A stretch of 64,000 bases of DNA from Corynebacterium pacaense (GCF_900169525.1 NZ_LT821240.1:1411108-1475107), one strand, 5' to 3'; positions 8,126-16,975 are shown, counted from the stretch's first letter. Made by a program: numbers and translations. The notes: generated from the letters alone by a model not told the origin.

Positions 8126-9559
8126 TCAGTCGATGGCGGCGGCCTGCGCGGCCTTCTTCACCGCGACGCTGCGCCTGGCGATCGGCCAGAACAGCACCAG
8201 TGCCCCGGTGGCGATAAGGCTCGTCCACACCTGGGTTCGGCCACTGTCGGTGGTGAGCATGACCACGAAAATGGCGATGACACCGACGATGAGCAGGATA
8301 TTCAGCCAGGGGAACAACCACATCTTCAGTTTCAGGCCATCAACCTGTTCAGGCGTCATCTTCATCCGGAGACGCATCTGGGTCACTGCGATGAACACAT
8401 AGACGAAGAGTGCAACCAGGCCCGCCGAGTTCATGATGAAATCGAAGACACCGGACTCCGGTGCCGCGAAGTTCACGATCGTCGCAGCCACACCACCGAT
8501 GGTGGAGGCGAACAGCGCGACGATGGGAACGTTGCGCTTGTTTCGCACGGTGACGGCCCGCGGTGCGTAGCCGCGGTCACCCAGCGCCGCGAGCATGCGG
8601 GACGCAGAGTACAGGCCGGAGTTGAGCACGGAGATCACCGCGGTGAAGATCACCAGCTGCATGATCATCGAGGCGCCGGGGAGCCCAAGGAGGGAGAAGA
8701 CGTAGGTGAACGGTGCCGTGGCGACGCTGGTCGGTTCCGGAAGCTCGTCCCAGGGCACCACGGCCGCGATGACGGTGACGGCTCCGACGAAGAAGAGCAG
8801 GATCCTCCAGATGATGGTACTGGTGGCCTGCCTGACCCCCTTGGCGGGATCCTCGGACTCGGCCGCCGCCATGACCGCGATTTCGGTACCGAAGTAGGAG
8901 AAGATCACGATCGCCACACCCGTCAGGGCGACGGAGATTCCGTTGGGCGCGAAGCCACCGTGGTCCCAGAGGTTTGATACCGACATCTCGGCACCCGGCC
9001 ACAGGCCGAGTGCGAAGAGCGTACCCGCGACCAGGAACACTGTGATCGCCGCGACCTTGATACTGGCCAGCCAGAACTCCACTTCGCCGAAGGTGCGTAC
9101 CGAGATCGCATTGGTGGCGATGAAGATCAGGAGCAGAACCATCGACCAGGTCCAGGATGGGAGGAAGGGGAACCACCCCGTCATTGTCTCGCCACCGAGA
9201 ACCGCCTCATAGGCGAGGACACCGACCCAGAAGTACCAGTAGAGCCAGCCGACGAGATAGCCGGCCCAGTCACCGAGTCCGACCCGCGCGTACTCCATGA
9301 AGGAGCCTATCGACGGCCGTGCCGCGGCCATCTCACCCAGCATCCGCATGGCGAGGAAGACGAGCAGTCCGCCCAGCAGGTAGGAGATGATGGCGGCGGG
9401 ACCGACATTGCGGATGATGTTGCCGGAGCCGACGAAGAGACTGGCGCCGATGATTCCACCGAGGGTGATCATGGTGACGTGTCGGGATCTCAGCTTCTTG
9501 ACCTCGTTGACCGGCTCATCTGAGCCTGCCGTGTTCGGGCCGTTCTTCTGTAGAGTCAT
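8126..9559 (-). CDS. gabP: GABA/amino acid permease (APC family)
   Basis: The 477-residue protein has twelve hydrophobic segments and the amino acid-polyamine-organocation start: basic KLRSRHVTMITLGGIIGASLFVGSG, with the G-G-x-I-G-x-x-L-F-x-G consensus of helix 1. It also has a conserved VIFSYFGTEIAVMAAAESEDP segment. It is the third gene in gabT-gabD-gabP, only 9 bases after gabD, the same order as in C. glutamicum. It is therefore called a proton-coupled GABA importer. The specificity comes from context, not from sequence alone. Confidence 0.85.
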   Translation of the reverse strand: MTLQKNGPNTAGSDEPVNEVKKLRSRHVTMITLGGIIGASLFVGSGNIIRNVGPAAIISYLLGGLLVFLAMRMLGEMAAARPSIGSFMEYARVGLGDWAGYLVGWLYWYFWVGVLAYEAVLGGETMTGWFPFLPSWTWSMVLLLIFIATNAISVRTFGEVEFWLASIKVAAITVFLVAGTLFALGLWPGAEMSVSNLWDHGGFAPNGISVALTGVAIVIFSYFGTEIAVMAAAESEDPAKGVRQATSTIIWRILLFFVGAVTVIAAVVPWDELPEPTSVATAPFTYVFSLLGLPGASMIMQLVIFTAVISVLNSGLYSASRMLAALGDRGYAPRAVTVRNKRNVPIVALFASTIGGVAATIVNFAAPESGVFDFIMNSAGLVALFVYVFIAVTQMRLRMKMTPEQVDGLKLKMWLFPWLNILLIVGVIAIFVVMLTTDSGRTQVWTSLIATGALVLFWPIARRSVAVKKAAQAAAID

Positions 9560-9568
9560 TGCTTTTCC

Positions 9569-11038
9569 TTAGTTGAGCGCGATGTACCGGACATCGAGGT
9601 ATTCCTCGATGCCTTCGCTGCCGCCTTCACGGCCGAAACCTGACTGCTTGATGCCGCCGAAGGGTGCTGCTGGGTCCGAGATGGCACCGCGGTTGATGCC
9701 GACCATTCCCGCGTGGAGGTTCTCCGCGAGGTACTGGGCGGTATCGACGTTGGTGGTGAATCCGTAGGATGCGAGTCCGAACTCGGTGTCGTTCGCGGCC
9801 CGGATGCCCTGATCGAGGGTGGTGAAGGTGGTGATGGTGGCCACGGGTCCGAAGATCTCCTCGTGGAGGATCCGGGCGTCCGCCGGCACGTTGACGAGCA
9901 CGGTCGCCGGGTAGAAGTAACCCGGGCCGTCGGGGAGGGTTCCCCCGGTTGTCGCCTGTGCGCCTGCCGCGAGGGCGGCGTCGACAAGCGATGCGATGCG
10001 GTCCCGCTGTTTGGCGGTGATGACGGGGCCGAGGGTGGTGGCCCCGTCCAGGCCGTGACCGGGGATTACGGCCTCCATGGCCCGGGTCAGGCGTGTGGTG
10101 AACTCCTCCGCTATCGACGCATCGACGAGGAAGCGGTTCGCCGCGATGCAGGCCTCGCCGCCGTTGCGCATCTTCGCCTGCATGGCACAGGTGATCACGA
10201 GGTCCAGATCCGCATCCGCGGCGATGACGAAGGGGGCGTTGCCGCCGAGCTCCATGGAGGTGTGCAGGAGATTGTCCGCGGCCTGGCGGACCAGCTGGCG
10301 TCCCACCGGGGTGGAGCCGGTGAAGCTGACCTTGCGCAGGCGCTGATCGGCCATGAGGTGGGCCGACATGGCGGCGGCATCGGTGGTCGGGAGGATGGAG
10401 ACCAGACCATCGGGAACGCCGAGCTCGGCGAAGACCTGCGCGAACACCTCGCCGAGCAGGAGCATGGTCAGCGGTGTTTCATGCGCCGGTTTGACGATGA
10501 CAGGGCACCCGGCGGCGAGTGCGGGTGCGATCTTGCGGGTGGCCATCGCCAGCGGGAAATTCCACGGGGTGATCGCCAGCACCGGACCGACCGCGGCACG
10601 CGAGACGAGGATGTGACCGTTTCCGCCGGGGGCGGTTGCGAAGCGTCCGGGAATGCGGACGGCCTCCTCTGCGAACCAGCGGAAGTACTCGTTGCCGTAG
10701 GCGACCTCACCGCGGGCCTCCGCCAGGGGTTTGCCCATTTCGATGGTCATGGTGCGTGCGAAGTCCTCGCTGCGCTGCGCCACGACCTCGAAGATGCGGG
10801 TGAGAACCACCGAACGCTGCCGCGGGGAGAACTCCGCCCACTTCTCCTGCGCGGCAACCGCGGCGTCGAGGGCACGGGCCGCATCGGCGATGGTGGCGTC
10901 GGCGACCGTGGCCACTGTCTCACCGGTGGCCGGATCATCCACCTCGAAGGTGGCCCCGGAGGAGGAGGGCACCTGGGTGAGACCCAGCCAGAGATCGGTG
11001 GGCAGGCCCGTTGGAAGCTGAGGTTGAGGAATGCTCAT
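9569..11038 (-). CDS. gabD: Succinate-semialdehyde dehydrogenase
   Basis: The 489-residue aldehyde dehydrogenase oxidises succinic semialdehyde to succinate with NAD(P)+. The Glu motif is MELGGNAPFVI and the catalytic Cys lies in NGGEACIAANRF. SFTGSTPVGRQLV marks the cofactor-binding loop and PWNFPLAMATRKIAPAL the core. It sits 41 bases after gabT and just before gabP, so it forms the second step of GABA breakdown feeding the TCA cycle. GabD assignment relies on similarity plus operon context. Confidence 0.92.
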   Translation of the reverse strand: MSIPQPQLPTGLPTDLWLGLTQVPSSSGATFEVDDPATGETVATVADATIADAARALDAAVAAQEKWAEFSPRQRSVVLTRIFEVVAQRSEDFARTMTIEMGKPLAEARGEVAYGNEYFRWFAEEAVRIPGRFATAPGGNGHILVSRAAVGPVLAITPWNFPLAMATRKIAPALAAGCPVIVKPAHETPLTMLLLGEVFAQVFAELGVPDGLVSILPTTDAAAMSAHLMADQRLRKVSFTGSTPVGRQLVRQAADNLLHTSMELGGNAPFVIAADADLDLVITCAMQAKMRNGGEACIAANRFLVDASIAEEFTTRLTRAMEAVIPGHGLDGATTLGPVITAKQRDRIASLVDAALAAGAQATTGGTLPDGPGYFYPATVLVNVPADARILHEEIFGPVATITTFTTLDQGIRAANDTEFGLASYGFTTNVDTAQYLAENLHAGMVGINRGAISDPAAPFGGIKQSGFGREGGSEGIEEYLDVRYIALN

Positions 11039-11079
11039 GGTCGTTGATGTCGCTTTCGTGAGGATGAGGTGTGCGGGAT

Positions 11080-12408
11080 CTAGCTGTTGGCTGCGATGGC
11101 ACCGACGAGGACGTCGAGTCCGTCACGCAGCAGTTCCTCACTGATCACCAGCGGAGGCAGGAGCCGGATGACGTTTCCGTCGAGTCCGCAGGTGAGGATG
11201 AGCACTCCCTTGGCCAGGCAGTCGGCGGCGATCTTCTTGGTGGTGGCACCGTCGGGGTTGCCCTCGGCGTCGGTGATCTCGATGGCCACCATGGCACCGC
11301 GGCCGCGTACCTCGGCGACGCGTCCCTGAGCGGTCAGGGGTTCAAGCACCTCGCGGGCGATGGCCTCGATCTCGCGGGCACGGGCGGCGAGTTCGAGCGT
11401 CTCCATCTGCTGCAGCGAGGCCAGCGCGGCGGCGCAGGCGACGGGGTTGCCGCCGTAGGTGCCACCGAGGGCACCGGGCATGGGGGTGTCCATGATGTCG
11501 GCGCGACCGGTGACCGCGGACAGTGGCATGCCGCCGGCGATACCCTTCGCGATGGTCAGCAGATCAGGGATAACGCCCTCGTGGTCGACGGCGAACCAGT
11601 CGCCGGTGCGGCACAGACCGGCCTGGATCTCATCGGCGATGAAGATGACACCGTTGGCCGTGCACCATTGACTCAGCGCGGGCAGGAAACCCTCGGCGGG
11701 GGTGACAAACCCGCCCTCGCCCTGGATCGGCTCAACGACGATGCAGGCCAGGTTGTCGGCCCCGATCTCCTGCTCGATCATGGTGATGGTGCGCCCGGCC
11801 GCCTCGGCGCCGGTGAGTCCGTCACGCAGGGGGTAGGACATCGGTGCGCGGTAGATGTCGGAGGCGAAGGGGCCGAAACCGTCCTTGTAGGGCTTGTTCT
11901 TGGCGGTCATGGCCATGGTCAGGTTGGTGCGGCCATGATAGGCGCGGTCGAACACGACGACGCCATTCTTACCGGTGTGGTTGCGGGCGATCTTCACTGC
12001 GTTCTCCACGGCCTCGGCACCGGAGTTCAGCAGCACGGTGCGCTTGTCGTGGTCACCGGGCGTGATCTCGGCCAGCTTCTCCGCGACGGCGACATAGGAC
12101 TCATAAGGCGAGACCATGAAGCTGGTGTGGGTGAAGTGCCCGACGGATTCGCGCACGGCCTCGACGACGGCGGGGTTGGAGGCTCCGACGCTGGTCACGG
12201 CGATGCCGGAGGCGAGGTCGAGGAAGGAGTTGCCATCTGCGTCAACCAGAACACCGCCGTCTGCGTCGACGACGTAGCCGGGCAGGCTGGGGGTGACGGC
12301 GCGGGGGACCGCGGCATCACGACGCTTCGCCAGAGCAGCGCTGGCCGGTCCGGGCAGTTCGGTCACGACGGAGCGCTTCTGGGGGAGGCGGTAGGTCAGA
12401 TCTTTCAT
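11080..12408 (-). CDS. gabT: 4-aminobutyrate aminotransferase
   Basis: The start MKDLTYRLPQKR at 12408 is preceded by a GAAAGGGAC ribosome binding site; the frame upstream is not coding. The 442-residue class III aminotransferase carries FIADEIQAGLCRTG with the PLP-contacting Asp, and the Schiff-base lysine in LLTIAKGIAGG. It transfers the amino group of GABA to 2-oxoglutarate, making succinic semialdehyde for GabD. It heads the gabTDP operon and is divergent from the PucR-type gene at 12539. Confidence 0.92.
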   Translation of the reverse strand: MKDLTYRLPQKRSVVTELPGPASAALAKRRDAAVPRAVTPSLPGYVVDADGGVLVDADGNSFLDLASGIAVTSVGASNPAVVEAVRESVGHFTHTSFMVSPYESYVAVAEKLAEITPGDHDKRTVLLNSGAEAVENAVKIARNHTGKNGVVVFDRAYHGRTNLTMAMTAKNKPYKDGFGPFASDIYRAPMSYPLRDGLTGAEAAGRTITMIEQEIGADNLACIVVEPIQGEGGFVTPAEGFLPALSQWCTANGVIFIADEIQAGLCRTGDWFAVDHEGVIPDLLTIAKGIAGGMPLSAVTGRADIMDTPMPGALGGTYGGNPVACAAALASLQQMETLELAARAREIEAIAREVLEPLTAQGRVAEVRGRGAMVAIEITDAEGNPDGATTKKIAADCLAKGVLILTCGLDGNVIRLLPPLVISEELLRDGLDVLVGAIAANS

Positions 12409-12538
12409 GGTGTCCCTTTCAGTGAAAATGTGAGGTGGTGCACGTGATGTGAGTGAGTATGCCGTGGGGTAATCTCGGAACGATATGGCCACCATGTCGA
12501 TTATGGGTTGACCATTTGTACAGATTGGAGGCCACGCG
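12409..12538. promoter_or_regulatory. gabT / PucR-regulator divergent promoter region
   Basis: This 130-base gap must hold promoters for both directions. Visible elements are a short dyad ATGG-CCA-CCAT (12485-12495), a GlxR-like half match TGTGA-N6-GCACG (12429-12444), and TTGGAGG (12525-12531) as ribosome binding site for the GTG start at 12539. The activator presumably binds here, but I cannot define its site. Confidence 0.4.
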
Positions 12539-14077
12539 GTGGCAATTTCTTTTGACCTGCAGAAATCCGATTGGCCACGGGAGGAGTGGCTCCCCCTCAA
12601 CTGGCTCTATTCGCTGAAGAATCTGGAACTCACCCCCATTCGGACGGGGCATCCGGAGTTTCTGCTCTGCCAACCGAGCGAGTTGAAGGATCCCGGAGAG
12701 TTCCTCGTCCAGGGAGCGGTGGTGCTCACCGTCGGGCTCGCCTTCGAGAACTCGACGGAGGATTTCCACGGGTACACCAGGCGCCTGGCGGAGATCGGCG
12801 CAGTGGGCATCGGATTCGGCACCGGCCTCGTCTTCGAATCGGTGCCGGATGATCTCATCACTGCGGCGGAGGAGACCGGGCTCGCCCTGTTCGAGGTCCC
12901 CCGGAGAATCCCCTTCCTCTCCATCCTCACCGCGGTGCAGAGTGAACGGCTCCGCAGGAGCCGGCGTCAACAGGAACGGCTCCTGGACATACAGGAGAAG
13001 CTCAACTCGGCCGCCATCCACGGCGGACTCCAGGAACTGATCGACACCACCTCCGATTTCCTCGCCGCGGCCATCGCCATCTCGGACAACGACGGTCGGA
13101 TCGTGGCAACACACGACCGTGGCCAGGTGAAGGCATCCGCGCACGCCCGCGAGGTGGCCACGGCGGGCAAGGCGCTGAGCAGCGCCGACACCGTCGGTAA
13201 CCTCCACCGCATCATGCAGCGGATGGAGCAGCAGGGTGAACGCACCCACCTCATGGTGGTGATCGCCGAACACACCTTCCACGGACCCGAACGCAGCATC
13301 ATCAAACATGCGGCCGGCCTCGCCGACATCCTCCTCCAGCGACCCATCTACCTGCGCCGGGCCCGCAATGAACTCAACACCCTCGCCCTGTCCCTGCTGC
13401 TGCACATCGACGCCGGCGACCAGGCCATGGACAGTGTCCTGGATTCGGTCTCCGACGCCTCCGGGAGGGTACGCCCCGTGCTCATCCACGCGGACCGTGC
13501 ACTCCCCCTCAACCGCGCGCTGAAGCACCTCGACACCTCGCTGGCCAACCAGGGCCGGTATCTCTTCGCCCTGGACACAGGTCCCCTGAGCCGCCTGATT
13601 CTCGTCCGCGGATCACGCACCGTACAGGATGTGGTCAGCCGATTCGGCGCAGCGGGATCCTCCATCAGAATCGCCGTGGGCGAACCGGTACCGTGGCGGG
13701 AACTGACCATGGAACGGGTGCGCGCCCTGGAGGTCGCCGTGCAGACGCTCTCGCTTGGCGACGCCGCCGGCCCCTACGAAGCCGGTTCCGGCTGGCTCCA
13801 GGATGATGCGGTCCGCCAGGCCCTCGACCGCCGGGCCGCGGAAACCGTGGACAGGCTCACCACCCATGACGCAGAGAAGTCCACTGATCTCATGCGCACC
13901 CTCGAGGCCTATCTGCGCAGCGGCGGGGCTGCAAGCGCCGCAGCCTCCTCCCTCGGGGTGCACCGCCACACCCTGCGCACACGGATCACCCAGATCGAGG
14001 ACATCTGCGAGGTGGATCTCTCCGACCCCTTCACCAGAGCTGAGCTTCTGCTGGTCACCGTGACGCGGGTGGTGTGA
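12539..14077 (+). CDS. gabR: PucR-family transcriptional activator, probably of gabTDP
   Basis: The 512-residue protein starts with GTG seven bases after TTGGAGG. Its first ~125 residues form a PucR N-terminal domain, the middle is a GGDEF-like/PucR core, and the C-terminus ends with the PucR helix-turn-helix (AYLRSGGAASAAASSLGVHR then HTLRTRITQIEDI). PucR proteins activate nitrogen-compound catabolism on sensing a pathway molecule. In C. glutamicum a PucR-type GabR controls gabTDP, and the divergent position here agrees. The symbol rests on context. Confidence 0.85.
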   Translation: MAISFDLQKSDWPREEWLPLNWLYSLKNLELTPIRTGHPEFLLCQPSELKDPGEFLVQGAVVLTVGLAFENSTEDFHGYTRRLAEIGAVGIGFGTGLVFESVPDDLITAAEETGLALFEVPRRIPFLSILTAVQSERLRRSRRQQERLLDIQEKLNSAAIHGGLQELIDTTSDFLAAAIAISDNDGRIVATHDRGQVKASAHAREVATAGKALSSADTVGNLHRIMQRMEQQGERTHLMVVIAEHTFHGPERSIIKHAAGLADILLQRPIYLRRARNELNTLALSLLLHIDAGDQAMDSVLDSVSDASGRVRPVLIHADRALPLNRALKHLDTSLANQGRYLFALDTGPLSRLILVRGSRTVQDVVSRFGAAGSSIRIAVGEPVPWRELTMERVRALEVAVQTLSLGDAAGPYEAGSGWLQDDAVRQALDRRAAETVDRLTTHDAEKSTDLMRTLEAYLRSGGAASAAASSLGVHRHTLRTRITQIEDICEVDLSDPFTRAELLLVTVTRVV

Positions 14078-14280
14078 GAGGCACATCAATTCATCCCTCT
14101 TCAGCGCGGGGATCCTCCGGATCAGTATCTTTGGGGAGCAAATCACCGACTCGCCGGAGCCATGTCAATGGTACCCCCAGAATCGGAGAGGGTGCCTCCC
14201 CGTGAGCTTCTATTAATCGCTAAAGTGCGTATTCCCGCACACCGTCGCGACCACACGCACCTGCAGGATGGCTCACCCCG
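14078..14280. other. Intergenic stretch without visible gene
   Basis: Between the PucR gene and the short IS-derived element I see only a small dyad GATCC-TCC-GGATC near 14110 and no convincing coding frame, terminator or RNA. Confidence 0.4.
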
Positions 14281-14457
14281 CTAGGGCGTGTCTTGCAAAA
14301 GGTCTCGCCACGCGATCCCGCATCGATACCGGCAAATGATCCCCTCGACCATCAGTCGGGCGTCGGCGAACGGGCGGCCCTTCTTGCCCGTCGGACCAGG
14401 CAACAAATCAGCAATCAGTGTCCATTGGTCGTCTAAGAGGAGCTGAAATCGAGACAT
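14281..14457 (-). pseudogene. IS5-family transposase N-terminal fragment
   Basis: A 58-codon remnant runs from ATG 14457 to TAG in the element's left terminal repeat. Residues 1-52 align with the start of the transposase at 39997 (SRFQLL-DDQW, TGKKGRPF, CGI-WRDL). The DDE catalytic residues are absent. Confidence 0.8.
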
Positions 14458-14507
14458 ACCTCCACGATCTCAGCTCCCACAGAATTCATTTGCAAGACAC
14501 GCCCTAG
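14281..14507 (-). mobile_element. 227-bp IS5-type miniature element (MITE-like deletion derivative)
   Basis: The element is bounded by a perfect 19-bp inverted repeat: CTAGGGCGTGTCTTGCAAA at 14281-14299 and its complement at 14489-14507. Inside, on the minus strand, an ORF starts at 14457 and encodes MSRFQLLLDDQWTLIADLLP and following residues up to IAWRDL. This is the N-terminus of the same type of transposase as the intact copy at 39103-40048. It then runs straight into the terminal repeat and stops at its TAG. The catalytic part is missing, so movement would need a transposase in trans. The right-hand CTAG supplies the stop of the neighbouring regulator. Confidence 0.85.
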
Positions 14508-14809
14508 GTCAACCCCTGCATGATTCGATCCAGGGCGCCCAGGTGACGTTCGAAGGCATCCCGGCCGGCCCGTGTCACACTCATCCGTGTCGTCGGGGTA
14601 CGACCGGCGAACGCCTTGGTGATCCGGAGATAGCCCACGCCCTCCAGAATGCCGGCATGCTTGGACAGGAGTGAGTAACTCACACCGAGTTCCTCCCGCA
14701 GGGTCTGATAGTCCACGGAGTCAACGGAGTTCAGCGCGGCCATCAGGGTGAGACGAACCGGGGAGTGAATGCGGTCATCCAGCGCTGCCCGCGCCTCGGC
14801 GAGGTTCAT
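14504..14809 (-). CDS. Small winged-helix regulator (MarR/HTH_27-like)
   Basis: From ATG 14809 the product is 101 residues. It has a winged-helix core: RIHSPVRLTLMAALNSVDSV, then DYQTLREELGVSYSLLSKHA as recognition region, then a wing (RTPTTRMSVTRAGRDAFERH). This matches the short single-domain transcription factors common in actinobacteria. The start overlaps the stop of the upstream membrane gene by 4 bases, so the two are coupled and it may sense through or regulate that partner. Its TAG stop lies in the right terminal CTAG of the miniature element, so the original C-terminus may have been the same or slightly longer. Confidence 0.8.
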   Translation of the reverse strand: MNLAEARAALDDRIHSPVRLTLMAALNSVDSVDYQTLREELGVSYSLLSKHAGILEGVGYLRITKAFAGRTPTTRMSVTRAGRDAFERHLGALDRIMQGLT

Positions 14810-15258
14810 TTCTTTCCCTGCCGAATCAGGCGCAGCCCCACCACCGCAAGAGGCAGGCAGGAGACTACAGCCACCGCTGTCGTTATCATCCAGGAGGTGC
14901 CATGGTTCAGTGGCACGATCCAGAACCATCCACCGATCACTACGGCCGCCATGGGAAGAGCACACGCCGCAATGATCAGGCGCCGATGCCCGAGCGGATG
15001 AACCCTACGGACGGTGACCATGCAACGCGTCACCAAGGCAATGAACACGAGAAACACCGCCTGGGCGAAAAACCGGATGATCCCACCCCAATCCCAGAAA
15101 TGGGATTGGAAGATCACCGTCATGAAGACAGCCATCCCCGTAGCCTGCAGAAGAACAAGCCGCCCCTCCTTAGCGGACCCCACCGAGGCGTGCCAGCACG
15201 TCCGTCCCTCGCCCTTTCCGAGAGGCGGCCAGATGTCCTTCGCTGTATTGTCACCCAT
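14806..15258 (-). CDS. Small four-helix membrane protein of unknown function
   Basis: The 150-residue protein has four hydrophobic segments (VLLQATGMAVFMTVIF; FFAQAVFLVFIALV; LIIAACALPMAAVVIGGWFW; WMITTAVAVVSCLPLAVVGL) after a polar N-terminus. GGAAGATATT precedes the ATG. I do not recognise a family. It is coupled by a 4-base overlap to the winged-helix regulator, an arrangement seen for regulator/membrane-partner pairs of actinobacteria. Confidence 0.7.
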   Translation of the reverse strand: MGDNTAKDIWPPLGKGEGRTCWHASVGSAKEGRLVLLQATGMAVFMTVIFQSHFWDWGGIIRFFAQAVFLVFIALVTRCMVTVRRVHPLGHRRLIIAACALPMAAVVIGGWFWIVPLNHGTSWMITTAVAVVSCLPLAVVGLRLIRQGKK

Positions 15259-15396
15259 AATATCTTCCTAACTGACATTTTACGATTCGTCAACAGCTTT
15301 ACCCATAGTTGAATACGAAGTACTGATCAACGCGGCATTCCAGAAGATGGACAGGCTCGGTGAAGGCAGCGACACTCCGCGCAATGTCGCACCGCC

Positions 15397-15819
15397 CTAT
15401 CCCATCGAGTCGAGATCACCCTCAGCCACGGTGATCAACCCCTGTTCGACATAATCCCCGATGAGCACGGACAACCCGTGCGCCGGCGCATCCACTGGAA
15501 TGTTCACCGACACCATTCCTGGCAGCGGCTGAATGTGGCGACACCCGAGCGCCTCCAGGTGAGCGAGCAGGGTGTCAATGAGGGAGGCGTCGACAAGCAT
15601 CCGGAGGGTGGTGTTGCCCCCGCGGATCTCCACACCGCGAAACTCGCACATCCCCTCCACCCACTCCCCTCGGACGACATCCCCGAGGGCACACTGCGTT
15701 GACACGGCGGGGACGGACACGATGATGAATAACCCACCACCGAGATCCTCAACGAGCACGTGCTCAGACTCGGCCGCCGAAACGTCCAGCGGAACCCGCA
15801 TCATCATGCGCGTCGCCAC
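15397..15819 (-). CDS. DUF4265-like protein
   Basis: The chosen start is GTG 15819, five bases after a strong AAGGAGG; the frame is open further up but overlaps the acyltransferase. The 140-residue product contains VLVEDLGGGLFIIVSVP and CALGDVVRGEWVEGM, which resemble the E-x-L-x-x-G-x-F-x-x-x-x-x-P-x-x-x-x-x-x-x-x-G-D-V-V pattern of DUF4265 proteins. Their function is unknown. It lies 13 bases after the PlsC-type gene and is probably co-transcribed. Confidence 0.65.
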   Translation of the reverse strand: MATRMMMRVPLDVSAAESEHVLVEDLGGGLFIIVSVPAVSTQCALGDVVRGEWVEGMCEFRGVEIRGGNTTLRMLVDASLIDTLLAHLEALGCRHIQPLPGMVSVNIPVDAPAHGLSVLIGDYVEQGLITVAEGDLDSMG

Positions 15820-15832
15820 ACACACCTCCTTT

Positions 15833-16543
15833 TCAGGCAGACGGAGATCCTTCGGAACCACCGGGGCCCTCGGCGTTCCACCTGCGCGCATAGGTATCAA
15901 CATACTTCTGCCCCGTGACAGCGGCGATCTCCCGCATGAGAGCATCTGTCGCGGCACGGACCGAATCCCTGTCATCGGGGTCCACCCCCGACAGGTCGAA
16001 GGGGGACAGCACTGTCACGGTTACCCGCCGCGGCAGGATCTTCCGCCACCCCGGTCGCGGCTCCGTGCCGGTGATCGCCACGGGAAGAATCGGTGCGCCG
16101 GTGGCCAGGGCAACCCGAATGACACCGGTCCGTCCCTTGTGCATGTTCCCGTCCGGCGACCGTGTTCCCTCGGGGTGAATCCCCCATGCCTGCCCCGACC
16201 CCAACAACTCTATGGCGGCATCCAGCGATCCGGTAGCGGCGTCACCACCGCTGCGATCAACGGGAATCTGACCCGCCGACGTAAAAAACCAGCGCTGGAG
16301 TCTGCCCTTCAGACCGGTTCCGGTGAAGTAGTCACTCTTGGCCAGGAACTTCACCTCCCGGCGCGCCGCCATGATGAGATAGAAGGAGTCCACAACAGCA
16401 AGGTGGTTTGCGGCTAGTATCACCGGGCCGGTGCGGGGAACAAGATCAAGCCCCTGAAAGCGTGGCCGACCGAACACGCGGAGCGCCGGGCCGATCACGA
16501 TGAAGCGTGACACGTAGTAGACCACGGTTGAGGATGAGGGCAT
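15833..16543 (-). CDS. 1-acyl-sn-glycerol-3-phosphate acyltransferase (PlsC-type)
   Basis: From ATG 16543 the protein is 236 residues. The acyltransferase H-x4-D motif is NHLAVVDSF at about residue 45, and the substrate-binding E-G-T-R motif is in WGIHPEGTRSPDG, followed by KGRTGVIRVALATGAPILPVAI. Such enzymes acylate lysophosphatidic acid at the membrane during phospholipid or glycolipid synthesis. Actinobacteria have several paralogues, so the exact acceptor is unsure. The frame is open 21 codons further upstream without a good ribosome site. Confidence 0.85.
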   Translation of the reverse strand: MPSSSTVVYYVSRFIVIGPALRVFGRPRFQGLDLVPRTGPVILAANHLAVVDSFYLIMAARREVKFLAKSDYFTGTGLKGRLQRWFFTSAGQIPVDRSGGDAATGSLDAAIELLGSGQAWGIHPEGTRSPDGNMHKGRTGVIRVALATGAPILPVAITGTEPRPGWRKILPRRVTVTVLSPFDLSGVDPDDRDSVRAATDALMREIAAVTGQKYVDTYARRWNAEGPGGSEGSPSA

Positions 16544-16580
16544 ATGTCTGATTCTAGATGCAAGCGAACACCACAGGTTT

Positions 16581-16599
16581 CTGATCTGCCAAAGATCAG
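16581..16599. promoter_or_regulatory. Small inverted repeat upstream of the acyltransferase gene
   Basis: CTGATCT-N5-AGATCAG forms a perfect 7-bp dyad 38 bases upstream of the acyltransferase start. It may be an operator or part of the 5' leader. It has no run of T on either side that would make it a terminator. Confidence 0.35.
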
Positions 16600-16667
16600 C
16601 TCTCATAAGGAATCAGCACCCGCCCATAGCTACCTGGGCTTGCCCGCAAGTCGTGGACAGGTAGTTA

Positions 16668-16743
16668 AGCGGCCAACAATGCCGCAGCTGGCTGATCAAG
16701 TGATATTTCATAGGCCACCGGGCTAAGGAAACCGATGGCGGAA
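16668..16743 (-). pseudogene. IS3-family OrfB C-terminal remnant
   Basis: On the minus strand the frame reads HSAIGFLSPVAYEISLDQPA and stops shortly after. H-S-A-I-G-F-L-S-P is the typical end of IS3-family OrfB (integrase core). It is cut at 16743, exactly where another IS3-type element begins on the plus strand, so the older element was disrupted by the younger one. A probable old terminal repeat follows at about 16630-16667. Confidence 0.6.
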
Positions 16744-16972
16744 TGGTTCGTCCCGGGTTCAATGGAGGGTAGGAAATTGGAAAAGGAAACTCTCACATGC
16801 CCATCAAGTACACTGACGAGCTCAAGTAGCGCGCTGTAGAGCTCGTCATAAACGCCCAGTCCGATCCCGACACCGCTCACGGGGCGGTCACCCGGATCGC
16901 AAAGGAACTGGGAGTCTCGAAAGAATCGCTGCGGGTCTGGGGCCACAACCACAAAAACTCCGGGGCTAGCTG
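16744..16972 (+). pseudogene. IS3-family left end and OrfA fragment with in-frame stop
   Basis: From TGGTTCGTCCCGGG at 16744 the sequence parallels the IS3 left end at 63790. The OrfA frame starts at ATG 16797 (MPIKYTDELK) and hits TAG after ten codons where the copy at 63843 has CAG. It then continues as RAVELVINAQSDPDTAHGAV and so on to LRVWGHNHKN, where homology ends. The element is therefore inactive. It borders an IS481 fragment. Confidence 0.8.
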
Positions 16973-16975
16973 TAC

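Noticed and set aside
12429..12444. GlxR site before gabT
   Set aside because: TGTGA-N6-GCACG has two mismatches in the second half; kept only as a note.
15300..15396. Coding-like stretch (EYEVLINAAFQKMDRLGEG) on the plus strand
   Set aside because: Open for only about 35 codons without start signal or recognisable family; could be a gene remnant but not supportable.
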